Shown in pieces: positions 1-7,366 of a stretch of DNA of 42,542 nucleotides (its first letter is position 1; the number at the start of each line of letters is the position of its first letter). Both the position numbers and the translations under genes were made by a program. Source of the stretch: an uncultured Bacteroidales bacterium (GTDB lineage Bacteria > Bacteroidota > Bacteroidia > Bacteroidales > Muribaculaceae); contig CAMWPM010000014.1 in the NCBI GenBank assembly GCA_947176235.1, forward strand, positions 1 to 42,542, read 5' to 3'. The notes under the pieces are model-generated. The model was not told the DNA's origin. It worked only from the letters and a program-made list of their open reading frames with translations, and ran no database searches.

Positions 1-2
1 TA

Positions 3-36
3 GTCTCGTGGGCTCGGAGATGTTTATAAGAGACAT
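3..36 (+). other. Illumina Nextera (Tn5) adapter remnant
   Basis: Positions 3-36 match the 34-nt Nextera read-2 transposase adapter, including the Tn5 mosaic end AGATGTGTATAAGAGACAG, with two mismatches (T for G at 24 and at 36). This is not genomic DNA. The mismatch at 24 helps create the apparent stop codon of the leftmost gene. The adapter sequence is recalled from knowledge, not from a database search. Confidence 0.93.
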
Positions 37-1298
37 GTCAGCGTGCGTTCGGGCACGAGATTGTTGACGGAGATGGTGAGCCGGCGTACAAGCAGGTCGT
101 GGTTGATGATGCGATCGAAGAGGGCTGCTATATGGTTGATGAGGATGGAGGCGGAGGAGGTGGGGGAGGGGAGATTGGCTGTGCCGTGGGCATGGACCGG
201 GACGAGACGTCCGTAATGGTCGGTGCGCACGGCGCCATGATAATTGGCTGCGATGGCGGGATCGGTGAGCGATGAGGTGTCATATCCGACGGTGAGGGTG
301 AGCTGTGACGTGACGAGCCGGTGGTCGATGAGCCGGAGGGACACGGCATCGGTCATCTCGAGCAGGACGTTGCGTGCGTGGGAGGCGGGATAGGGGGAAT
401 GAAGTACCTGTCCGGTGGAGATGGAGCGGGTGGAGGGTCGGTAGGACTTGACGAGATCCATAGTTACCGGCTCGTAGCCCCAGGCGTGATCGATGAGCAG
501 TTCGGCATTGACTCCGAAGCGTGAAAAGAACCATTCCTCGCATTTCATGGCGCAGCGGGCAAGTTCGCCCATCGTGAATATGCCTGCCTCTTCAAGGGCA
601 GCAGCAGTGCCGCGTCCGACACGCCAGAAATCGGTGAGCGGACGGTGATTCCAGAGGAGCCGACGGTAGGAAAGCTCGTCAAGCTCGGCGATGCGGACCC
701 CATCGGCGTCGGGCGGCATTTTCTTAGCCACGATGTCCATGGCAACTTTGGCGAGGTACATATTGGTGCCGATTCCGGCGGTGGCAGTGATTCCCGTTTC
801 GTCAAGGACAGCGCGGATGATGCGCATGGCGAGATCGTGGGGGGAGAGGCGGTAGGTGGCGAGGTAGGGGGTGACGTCGATGAATACCTCGTCGATAGAA
901 TAAACGTGGATATCCTCGGGCGCGATGAAACGATGGTAGACCTCTCGGATTCGCTCGGAATAGTCGACGTAGAGCTGCATGCGTGGAGGCGCGACGATAT
1001 AGTCAATGGCGAGGGATGGGTCGGCGGCAAGCATTGAGGCTGATGACGAACTGCCGGAAGTGCCGCGCGAACGATTGGCAAGGCGCACCTTCTGCTCAAC
1101 TTCAAACAGGCGCGGTCGCCCCGGAAGCCCTGCAAGGAACTTGAGCGCGGGGGAGACGGCAAGCACTATGGTCTTGGACGTTCGGGACGCATCAGCCACG
1201 ACGAGGCAGGCGTCGAGAGGGTTGAGTCCCCGCTCGACACATTCGACCGAAGCATAGAAGGACTTGAGGTCGATGGCTATGTAGTGGCGTTGCCGCAT
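24..1298 (-). CDS. Y-family DNA polymerase (UmuC/DinB-like), 3'-truncated by the contig end
   Basis: Translesion DNA polymerase of the Y family, acting in the cytoplasm on damaged templates. The start ATG at 1298 gives an N-terminus with the metal-binding Asp10 in IDLKSFYASVE; the second catalytic pair Asp136-Glu137 lies in YSIDEVFID. A palm, fingers and thumb follow, then the little-finger domain (about residues 290-420) ending in RRLTISVNNLVPE. An in-frame ATG at 1361 is rejected because a -33/-7 promoter (1326-1357) would lie inside the extended reading frame. The last three codons and the stop come from the adapter at 3-36, so the native C-terminus is missing; relatives of this type usually continue some tens of residues. 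It stands alone, divergent from the protease gene. It could be an SOS-type UmuC-like enzyme, but no LexA-like site was recognised. Confidence 0.88.
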   Translation of the reverse strand: MRQRHYIAIDLKSFYASVECVERGLNPLDACLVVADASRTSKTIVLAVSPALKFLAGLPGRPRLFEVEQKVRLANRSRGTSGSSSSASMLAADPSLAIDYIVAPPRMQLYVDYSERIREVYHRFIAPEDIHVYSIDEVFIDVTPYLATYRLSPHDLAMRIIRAVLDETGITATAGIGTNMYLAKVAMDIVAKKMPPDADGVRIAELDELSYRRLLWNHRPLTDFWRVGRGTAAALEEAGIFTMGELARCAMKCEEWFFSRFGVNAELLIDHAWGYEPVTMDLVKSYRPSTRSISTGQVLHSPYPASHARNVLLEMTDAVSLRLIDHRLVTSQLTLTVGYDTSSLTDPAIAANYHGAVRTDHYGRLVPVHAHGTANLPSPTSSASILINHIAALFDRIINHDLLVRRLTISVNNLVPERTLTCLL

Positions 1299-1325
1299 GT
1301 GATATCTGACGGTTGAAGAGTGTTG

Positions 1326-1357
1326 CAAAGTTAGGGAATAGGAGGAAAAGATGCAAG
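1326..1357 (-). promoter_or_regulatory. Bacteroidetes-type promoter for the Y-family polymerase
   Basis: Read on the minus strand, 1333-1326 is TAACTTTG, a match to the -7 consensus TAnnTTTG, and 1357-1354 is CTTG, one base off the -33 TTTG, with 20 bp between them. Transcription would begin about 20-25 nt upstream of the ATG at 1298. Confidence 0.6.
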
Positions 1358-1539
1358 GCACGGGAAGGATTTAACACGGGCAAAAATGTAGGACGGTGAA
1401 TACCGGCAACGGAAAGGAAAGAAACAAAAAATAGCGTGATTTTACAGATTTAAAGTAAAAATGATTTAACAATTCTGACGGCAGTATTAAATCAGGTTAA
1501 TCGCGTTAAGGACATGATGATCAATCGGAAAATTATTCG

Positions 1540-1547
1540 TATATTTG
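1540..1547 (+). promoter_or_regulatory. -7 element of a promoter for the HtrA protease gene
   Basis: TATATTTG matches the TAnnTTTG -7 consensus and sits 67 nt before the ATG at 1614. No clear -33 TTTG is visible at the expected distance, so a weak or activator-dependent promoter is possible. The rest of the 1299-1613 gap shows only AT-rich sequence and the divergent polymerase promoter. Confidence 0.5.
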
Positions 1548-1613
1548 CTAAAGTTAAAAATTAACATTTCAAAATTCATCATTTAACAAATTAGGAAAAA
1601 GGATAAAACACTT

Positions 1614-3125
1614 ATGAAAAACTTAGGAATAAATCTGCTGATAGCAGGGAGTGTGGCAGTGATAAGCTCAGCCACAACCGTGATGCTTACGCGCGAACAG
1701 AGCGGCGAGGCACTCAACCCCTCTGTCGAGACCATAAACGGCGAGAACGGGAAGCTCTACACCGTGGGGCAGACCGTGACGCCCGCCACCGATTTTACAT
1801 CGGCGGCAGAGAACACAGTGAATGGTGTGGTGAGCATCAAAAGCTTCGCAACCAGTCATGGCGGCGGATATGGCAGCCAGGGTGCGGTGGATCCTTTCTT
1901 TGAATTCTTCTTCGGTCCGCAGCAGCGCCAGCGTCAGCCGCGTCAGCAACAGGAGCCGCGTCAGACCGGTCTGGGGTCAGGCGTGATACTGAGTCAGGAC
2001 GGATATATCGTGACCAACAACCACGTGATAGACGGCGCGGAAGAGCTTGAGGTAACACTCAACGATAACCGCACATTCAACGCGACCGTGATCGGCGCAG
2101 ATCCCAACACCGATCTTGCCCTGATAAAGATTGACGCCGAGAATCTTCACGTGATCCCTCTTGGCGACAGCGAGAACCTTAAGGTGGGCGAGTGGGTGCT
2201 TGCCGTGGGTAATCCGTTCGGATTCACTTCAACGGTGACCACAGGCATCGTGAGTGCCAAAGCCCGCAATATCTCGTCGATCACCCAGAGCGGCGGCCGC
2301 GGGGGAATCGAGAGCTACATCCAGACTGACGCAGCAGTGAATCCCGGCAATTCCGGTGGCGCACTCGTGAACCTCACCGGCGAACTTGTGGGCATCAACA
2401 CTGCCATCTATTCCCAGACGGGCAACTACGCCGGCTATTCGTTTGCCATCCCGACCTCAATCGTGAAAAAGGTGGTGACTGACATCAAGCAGTACGGATC
2501 GGTGCAGCGCGCATTCTTAGGCGTGGCGTTCTCGGAGCTTAATCCCCGTCTGGCTAAAGAGAAGGGAATCACCGCCGTCAACTCGGGTCTCTACGTGGGC
2601 AGAGTGGAAGAGCGCAGCGCGGCACTTGAAGCAGGGCTGAAGGAAGGCGACGTGATCGTAGCAATAAACGGCCACGAGACGACCAACACCGGTCAGCTTC
2701 AGGAAGCAATGGCTACGCTACGCCCCGGCGACAAGGCAAAGATTGAGTTCGTGCGCGACAACAAGCATCAGACTGTGACCGCAACCCTGCGCAACAATCA
2801 GGGTACGACCGACGTGACACGTGCGGGGTCGATCACCGACTTAGGATGTGCCTTCAAGAAGGTGCCCGCTGAGACGGCGCGCCAGCTCGGCATCCAGGGC
2901 GGCGTGCAGGTGACCGGACTCAAGGACGGCAAATTCAAGGAAGCCGGCGTGAAGGACGGATTCATCATTCTTGACATCAACAACGGTCGGGTGAACTCAG
3001 CCGACGACGTGGAGAAAATCTACAAGGCTATCATGAACAGCGAGGAGTATGACAAGGTGATGTTTATCACCGGACTTTATCCGACAGGCAAGAAGGTGTA
3101 CTATGCCGTTGACCTGACGGAATGA
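1614..3125 (+). CDS. HtrA/DegP-type periplasmic serine endoprotease (Do family)
   Basis: Trypsin-fold protease and chaperone of the cell envelope that degrades misfolded exported proteins. The 503-aa product begins with an uncleaved-anchor or signal-like hydrophobic segment (residues 5-25). The catalytic triad is visible: His137 in TNNHVIDG, Asp167 in DPNTDLALI and Ser247 in NPGNSGGAL. A Gln/Arg/Pro-rich stretch at 103-118 corresponds to the long LA loop of DegP-like enzymes. Two PDZ domains follow (about 296-390 and 405-500), the second more divergent. Length and order match the DegP/DegQ family. It is monocistronic between the polymerase and pyruvate phosphate dikinase genes. Whether it is the DegP or DegQ functional equivalent cannot be told from sequence. 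Confidence 0.95.
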   Translation: MKNLGINLLIAGSVAVISSATTVMLTREQSGEALNPSVETINGENGKLYTVGQTVTPATDFTSAAENTVNGVVSIKSFATSHGGGYGSQGAVDPFFEFFFGPQQRQRQPRQQQEPRQTGLGSGVILSQDGYIVTNNHVIDGAEELEVTLNDNRTFNATVIGADPNTDLALIKIDAENLHVIPLGDSENLKVGEWVLAVGNPFGFTSTVTTGIVSAKARNISSITQSGGRGGIESYIQTDAAVNPGNSGGALVNLTGELVGINTAIYSQTGNYAGYSFAIPTSIVKKVVTDIKQYGSVQRAFLGVAFSELNPRLAKEKGITAVNSGLYVGRVEERSAALEAGLKEGDVIVAINGHETTNTGQLQEAMATLRPGDKAKIEFVRDNKHQTVTATLRNNQGTTDVTRAGSITDLGCAFKKVPAETARQLGIQGGVQVTGLKDGKFKEAGVKDGFIILDINNGRVNSADDVEKIYKAIMNSEEYDKVMFITGLYPTGKKVYYAVDLTE

Positions 3126-3161
3126 TAAAACGAGAGTTTCCATTCAATATATACCGATAAT

Positions 3162-3230
3162 TTCTGACATCAGAGCCATTCTGCCCAAACGCGAGAGCGC
3201 GGAGGCAGAGTGGCTCTGTCGTCTTCAGAA
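3162..3230. repeat. Long imperfect palindrome between the protease and ppdK genes
   Basis: A 14-bp arm at 3172-3185 pairs with 3204-3217 with one G-T wobble, and an outer 6-bp arm (3162-3167) pairs with 3225-3230 across an unpaired zone. The loop is GC-rich. There is no T-run on either strand, so it is not a classic intrinsic terminator. It may stabilise the upstream mRNA, be a REP-like element, or be a small RNA. The rest of the 3126-3480 gap holds the ppdK promoter and an A-rich leader. Confidence 0.6.
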
Positions 3231-3325
3231 TGACAGGACTGGTGCGTCGGATGGACCGGGTGGAGGAAAAAATGTGAAAAAGAAGGGGAAAATTAATTAA
3301 AAGTTTGGATTTTTCACACTTGCAA

Positions 3326-3358
3326 TTTGGCTGGTTCGGCTGAATTTCACTATCTTTG
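3326..3358 (+). promoter_or_regulatory. Promoter for pyruvate phosphate dikinase
   Basis: TTTG at 3326-3329 and TATCTTTG at 3351-3358, separated by 21 bp, fit the Bacteroidetes -33/-7 consensus. The predicted start leaves a purine- and A-rich leader of about 115 nt before the ATG at 3481, a common arrangement where Shine-Dalgarno sequences are weak. Confidence 0.7.
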
Positions 3359-3480
3359 TAAATCCAAAAGCCTAACTGATCATTACGGAAATGTACAAAG
3401 GTCAGCGAGGAAGGGATAAAAGAAGTAAAAAGAAATAAAAAACACATATACACAAACAAATTTTTAAAAATTTTCATCCA

Positions 3481-6195
3481 ATGAAAAGAGTTTACACATT
3501 TGGTGACGGAAAGGCCGAAGGCAATGCCGAGATGAGAAACCTTCTCGGCGGCAAGGGCGCCAACCTCGCCGAGATGAACCTGCTCGGCATGCCCGTGCCC
3601 CCCGGTTTCACGATCACGACCGACGTGTGCACCGAGTACACCCAGTATGGTAAGGACGAAGTTGTGAAACGCATCAAGAAGGACGTGGAAGCAGCGATAG
3701 CCCACGTAGAGAGCCTGACCGGAAAGAAATTTGATGATCCCTCGAATCCCCTCCTCGTGTCGGTACGTTCGGGCGCCCGCGCCTCGATGCCCGGCATGAT
3801 GGACACCGTGCTCAACCTTGGCATGAACGACGCCACTGTAGCCTCACTGGCAGAGAAGAGCGGCAATCCCCGCTTCGCATGGGACAGCTACCGCCGCTTC
3901 GTGCAGATGTATGGCGACGTGGTGCTCGGCATGAAGCCGAAGAGCAAGGCAGATATCGATCCCTTCGAAGCCATCATGGAGAAGGTGAAGGAAGAGAAGG
4001 GCGTGAAGCTCGACACGGAGCTTGACGTTGAGGATCTGCAGAAGCTCGTGAAACTCTTCAAGGCAGCCGTGAAGGACTTCACCGGCAAGGACTTCCCCGA
4101 CAGCGCATGGGAACAGCTCTGGGGCGGCATCTGTGCCGTGTTTGACAGCTGGATGAACGAGCGCGCCATCATCTACCGCCGCATGAACCAGATCCCCGAG
4201 GAATGGGGCACGGCAGTGAACGTGCAGGCAATGGTGTACGGCAACATGGGTAACAACTCCGCCACGGGCGTGGCATTCAGCCGCGACGCCGCTACGGGTG
4301 AAAACATATTCAACGGCGAGTACCTCATCAACGCCCAGGGCGAGGATGTGGTGGCAGGTATCCGCACTCCTCAGCAGATCACTATCGAAGGCTCGAAGCG
4401 CTGGGCTGCCCTTCAGGGCATCAGCGAGGAAGAGCGCGCAAGCAAGTATCCCTCCCTCCAGGAGACGATGCCCGTCTGCGCCGAGGAGCTGATCAACATC
4501 GCCAACAAGCTTGAGGACTACTACCGCGACATGCAGGACATGGAGTTCACGATCCAGGATGGCAAGCTCTGGATGCTCCAGACCCGTAACGGAAAGCGCA
4601 CCGGCGCAGCCATGGTGAAGATCGCTATGGATCTCCTCCGCGAAGGCAAGATTGACGAAAAGACCGTACTTCTCCGCATGGAGCCCCAGAAGCTCGACGA
4701 GCTTCTCCACCCGGTGTTTGACAAGGCTGCCCTCAAGAACGCCAAGGTAATGGCAAAGGGTCTGCCCGCATCGCCCGGTGCAGCATCGGGTCAGATCGTG
4801 TTCTTCGCCGACGAGGCAGAGGCATGGGCTGAGAAGAAAAAGAAAGTCGTTCTCGTCAGAATCGAGACATCACCTGAGGATCTGCGCGGTATGGCAGTGG
4901 CACAGGGCATCCTGACGATGCGCGGTGGCATGACGAGCCACGCAGCAGTCGTTGCCCGCGGCATGGGTAAGTGCTGTGTGTCGGGTGCCGGAGAGATCAA
5001 GGTTGACTACGAGGCAAAGACCGTGGAGATGAACGGCAAGGTGTACAAGGAAGGCGACTGGATCTCACTGAACGGTTCGACCGGCGAAGTGTATGACGGT
5101 CAGGTGCCCACCACCGAGCCCGAACTTGACGGCGACTTCGGCGCTATCATGAATCTCGCAGCAAAATATACGAAGACTCTCGTACGCACGAACGCGGATA
5201 CTCCCCGCGATGCCAAGCAGGCCCGCCACTTCGGTGCCCAGGGTATCGGACTGTGCCGCACGGAGCACATGTTCTTCGAAGGTGACCGCATCAAGGCTGT
5301 CCGCGAGATGATTCTCGCCAGCGACGAAGAGGGTCGCCGTCACGCTCTTGCCAAGCTTCTGCCGATGCAGCGTGGTGACTTCGAGGGTATCTTCGAGGCT
5401 ATGGACGGCTATGGCGTGACCATCCGTCTGCTCGATCCCCCGTTGCATGAATTCGTGCCTCATCAGACCGCAACCCAGAAGGAGCTTGCCGATGATATGG
5501 GCATCACACTCGCCGAGGTGAAGGCTAAGGTGGACGCTCTCGAGGAGTTCAACCCGATGCTGGGTCACCGTGGCTGCCGTCTGGGCATCACTTATCCCGA
5601 GATCACCGAGATGCAGACCCGCGCCATTATCGAGGCAGCTCTTGCCGTTAAGGCCCGCGGCATCTCCGTACATCCCGAAATCATGATTCCTCTCGTAGGC
5701 TCGCTGAAGGAGATCCAGAATCAGGCAGACGTGATCAACATCACAGCCGCCAAGGTGTTTGAGGAGAAGGGTACGAGCGTTCCCTACAAGGTAGGAACGA
5801 TGATCGAGGTGCCCCGCGCGGCTCTCACCGCCAACGAGATCGCAACCGTGGCTGACTTCTTCTCGTTCGGCACGAATGACCTCACACAGATGACCTTCGG
5901 TTTCTCACGCGACGACGCTCCGAAGTTCCTGAAGTTCTACAAAGAGCACGGCATCATCAAGACCGATCCCTTCGAAGTGCTTGATCAGGAAGGTGTAGGG
6001 CAGCTCGTGAAGATGGGCGTGGAGAAGGGCCGTTCGACCAATCCTGATCTCAAGGTAGGTATCTGCGGCGAGCACGGCGGCGAACCTTCGTCCGTGAAGT
6101 TCTGCGCCAAGCTCGGCATGAACTACGTGAGCTGCTCGCCGTTCCGCGTGCCCATCGCTCGTGTGGCTGCGGCGCAGGCTGCCATAGAGGACTAA
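3481..6195 (+). CDS. ppdK: Pyruvate, phosphate dikinase
   Basis: Cytoplasmic enzyme interconverting pyruvate + ATP + Pi and phosphoenolpyruvate + AMP + PPi; in anaerobic Bacteroidales it can run in the glycolytic or gluconeogenic direction. The 904-aa protein has the family's normal length. It starts with the ATP-grasp nucleotide-binding part (about 1-340; GGKGANLAEM near residue 23). The phosphohistidine swivel domain carries His487 in GGMTSHAAVVARGMG. The C-terminal PEP/pyruvate barrel contains TIRLLDPPLHEF, FSFGTNDLTQMTFGFSRDD and the catalytic Cys885 in VSCSPFRVP. All key residues are present. It has its own promoter and a strong terminator directly downstream, so it is probably a single-gene unit. 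GC-rich, strongly biased codon use suggests high expression. Confidence 0.98.
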   Translation: MKRVYTFGDGKAEGNAEMRNLLGGKGANLAEMNLLGMPVPPGFTITTDVCTEYTQYGKDEVVKRIKKDVEAAIAHVESLTGKKFDDPSNPLLVSVRSGARASMPGMMDTVLNLGMNDATVASLAEKSGNPRFAWDSYRRFVQMYGDVVLGMKPKSKADIDPFEAIMEKVKEEKGVKLDTELDVEDLQKLVKLFKAAVKDFTGKDFPDSAWEQLWGGICAVFDSWMNERAIIYRRMNQIPEEWGTAVNVQAMVYGNMGNNSATGVAFSRDAATGENIFNGEYLINAQGEDVVAGIRTPQQITIEGSKRWAALQGISEEERASKYPSLQETMPVCAEELINIANKLEDYYRDMQDMEFTIQDGKLWMLQTRNGKRTGAAMVKIAMDLLREGKIDEKTVLLRMEPQKLDELLHPVFDKAALKNAKVMAKGLPASPGAASGQIVFFADEAEAWAEKKKKVVLVRIETSPEDLRGMAVAQGILTMRGGMTSHAAVVARGMGKCCVSGAGEIKVDYEAKTVEMNGKVYKEGDWISLNGSTGEVYDGQVPTTEPELDGDFGAIMNLAAKYTKTLVRTNADTPRDAKQARHFGAQGIGLCRTEHMFFEGDRIKAVREMILASDEEGRRHALAKLLPMQRGDFEGIFEAMDGYGVTIRLLDPPLHEFVPHQTATQKELADDMGITLAEVKAKVDALEEFNPMLGHRGCRLGITYPEITEMQTRAIIEAALAVKARGISVHPEIMIPLVGSLKEIQNQADVINITAAKVFEEKGTSVPYKVGTMIEVPRAALTANEIATVADFFSFGTNDLTQMTFGFSRDDAPKFLKFYKEHGIIKTDPFEVLDQEGVGQLVKMGVEKGRSTNPDLKVGICGEHGGEPSSVKFCAKLGMNYVSCSPFRVPIARVAAAQAAIED

Positions 6196-6223
6196 TCCAG
6201 TAGCATATCCAATATTTGTAAAC

Positions 6224-6267
6224 AAAAAAGTCCGAAAAGTCGGCTTTCCGACTTCTCGGACTTTTTT
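6224..6267 (+). terminator. Intrinsic terminator after ppdK
   Basis: A 20-bp hairpin (arms 6224-6243 and 6248-6267, one mismatch, loop CTTT) starts with six A and ends with six T. It is symmetrical enough to act on both strands. Its 3' edge is only 17 nt before the next start codon (6285), so it may also limit or regulate transcription of the following gene pair. Confidence 0.93.
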
Positions 6268-6284
6268 ACTAATTTTTTTCAAAA

Positions 6285-6518
6285 ATGTCAGAAGCTGAAT
6301 TAAATTCCTATAGGTTTGCCTCTGGGAAGGATCCATCGGACGAAATGCTCGCGCAAATCATGCACGAGGTAGCTCAAGATGCAAAGAAAAGTAACGATGA
6401 GGCTGCCAGTAAGCACCTCGATGATATGCGGAGAGAAATGAAGAATGATCAAGAGAAATGGGCGGACCGAATAAATGAAGTTAAAAAATGGGAGAGACCG
6501 AGCGTAAACCAGAATTGA
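6285..6518 (+). CDS. Small protein upstream of zeta toxin, probable antitoxin
   Basis: A 77-aa, charged, predicted helical protein with no signal peptide or membrane segment and many Asp, Glu and Lys residues (for example DEMLAQIMHEVAQDAKKS). No family was recognised with certainty. Position argues for an antitoxin: its last 31 nt overlap the start of the zeta-toxin-like gene, and small genes in this place usually encode the inhibitor in epsilon/zeta-like modules. It begins 17 nt behind the ppdK terminator and has no clear promoter of its own; the best -7-like match is AATATTTG at 6211-6218, upstream of the hairpin. Base composition is more AT-rich than ppdK, consistent with acquisition as a unit with the toxin gene. 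Confidence 0.7.
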   Translation: MSEAELNSYRFASGKDPSDEMLAQIMHEVAQDAKKSNDEAASKHLDDMRREMKNDQEKWADRINEVKKWERPSVNQN

Positions 6519-7090
6519 TTATAATTGCCGGACCCAATGGATCGGGTAAAACATCTATTACCCAAAAGTTCCTTCATCACGAATGGGCTGAGGGAACAAC
6601 GTATATCAATCCCGATCAAGTGGCTAAAGATATGTTTGGCGATTGGAACAATTCGGAAGCTATCTTGAAAGCTGCCAATTATTGTTCTGAACTTCGTGAA
6701 CATTGTCTTGAAGAAAAAAAGAGTTTTGTTTTTGAGACTGTTTTTTCTGCATACGATAAGATTGATTTCGTCATACGTGCAAAGAAAGCAGGTTTCTTTA
6801 TCAGAATATTCTTCATTTCCACATCAAATCCTGCCATTAATGCGTCCCGGATTGCGAATCGTGTAATGAAAGGTGGACATGATGTGCCCATCACTAAAAT
6901 TATATCGCGTTATTATAAGTCAATTCGTAACTGTAGAACTGTGTCATCAATAGTTGACCGCCTATATATCTACGACAACTCAATTGACGATGCCGATGCC
7001 CGTCCCCTGTTTCGTCTATCCAACGGTCAAATTGCCAAGCAATACACAAAAGATATTCCAGAATGGGCGTTGGCACTGAAATTAGAATGA
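6488..7090 (+). CDS. Zeta-toxin-family P-loop kinase
   Basis: A 200-aa P-loop protein resembling the zeta toxin / COG4185 family, whose characterised members phosphorylate UDP-N-acetylglucosamine and poison cell-wall synthesis. Seen here: Walker A GPNGSGKT at residues 15-22, the NPDQVAKD segment (about 38-45), the FVFETVFS segment (about 80-87) and the ASRIANRVMKGGHDVP segment typical of the family's helical arginine region. No signal or membrane segment, so it acts in the cytoplasm. The start at 6488 is the only ATG that leaves a short N-terminus before the Walker A loop; it overlaps the small gene before it by 31 nt, implying translational coupling. Substrate and toxicity are inferred from the family only; some COG4185 members may not be toxins. 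Confidence 0.85.
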   Translation: MGETERKPELIIIAGPNGSGKTSITQKFLHHEWAEGTTYINPDQVAKDMFGDWNNSEAILKAANYCSELREHCLEEKKSFVFETVFSAYDKIDFVIRAKKAGFFIRIFFISTSNPAINASRIANRVMKGGHDVPITKIISRYYKSIRNCRTVSSIVDRLYIYDNSIDDADARPLFRLSNGQIAKQYTKDIPEWALALKLE

Positions 7091-7206
7091 ACAAATAAGC
7101 AAAGTAATATTGATGGAAAATTATGTTTTAGGGGATGTGGGGGATTTTGGGTAAAATTAGTCAATAAAAAGGATGAAAAAGACAATTTTTATCATGTGAT
7201 TTGTAG

Positions 7207-7214
7207 TATCTTTG
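7207..7214 (+). promoter_or_regulatory. -7 element of the galactosidase operon promoter
   Basis: TATCTTTG fits TAnnTTTG. At the -33 position only a T-rich stretch (about 7184-7190) is present. It would give a leader of about 145 nt before the beta-galactosidase ATG at 7367. The 7091-7366 gap holds nothing else recognised; a 70-codon open frame there overlaps the real gene and is not convincing. Confidence 0.6.
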
Positions 7215-7366
7215 CAAATGAGAAGAGATGGCGAGTGATAAGTGCGTCATTTCTTCTGCCTTAAACTTTTACCATTATCGAACAGATATTTACCTTAAAC
7301 CTGTCATCGTCAGCCGAGACGATGATGACCTAAATGATATTGCCAATCACATCATAGAATCACAGA

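Noticed and set aside
545-1162. A 205-codon minus-strand frame within the Y-family polymerase gene
   Set aside because: Overlaps conserved catalytic codons in another frame and is Ser/Pro/Arg-rich without features.
3844-4710. A 288-codon open frame antisense to ppdK
   Set aside because: Low-complexity His/Leu/Ala translation opposite a highly conserved gene; shadow frame.
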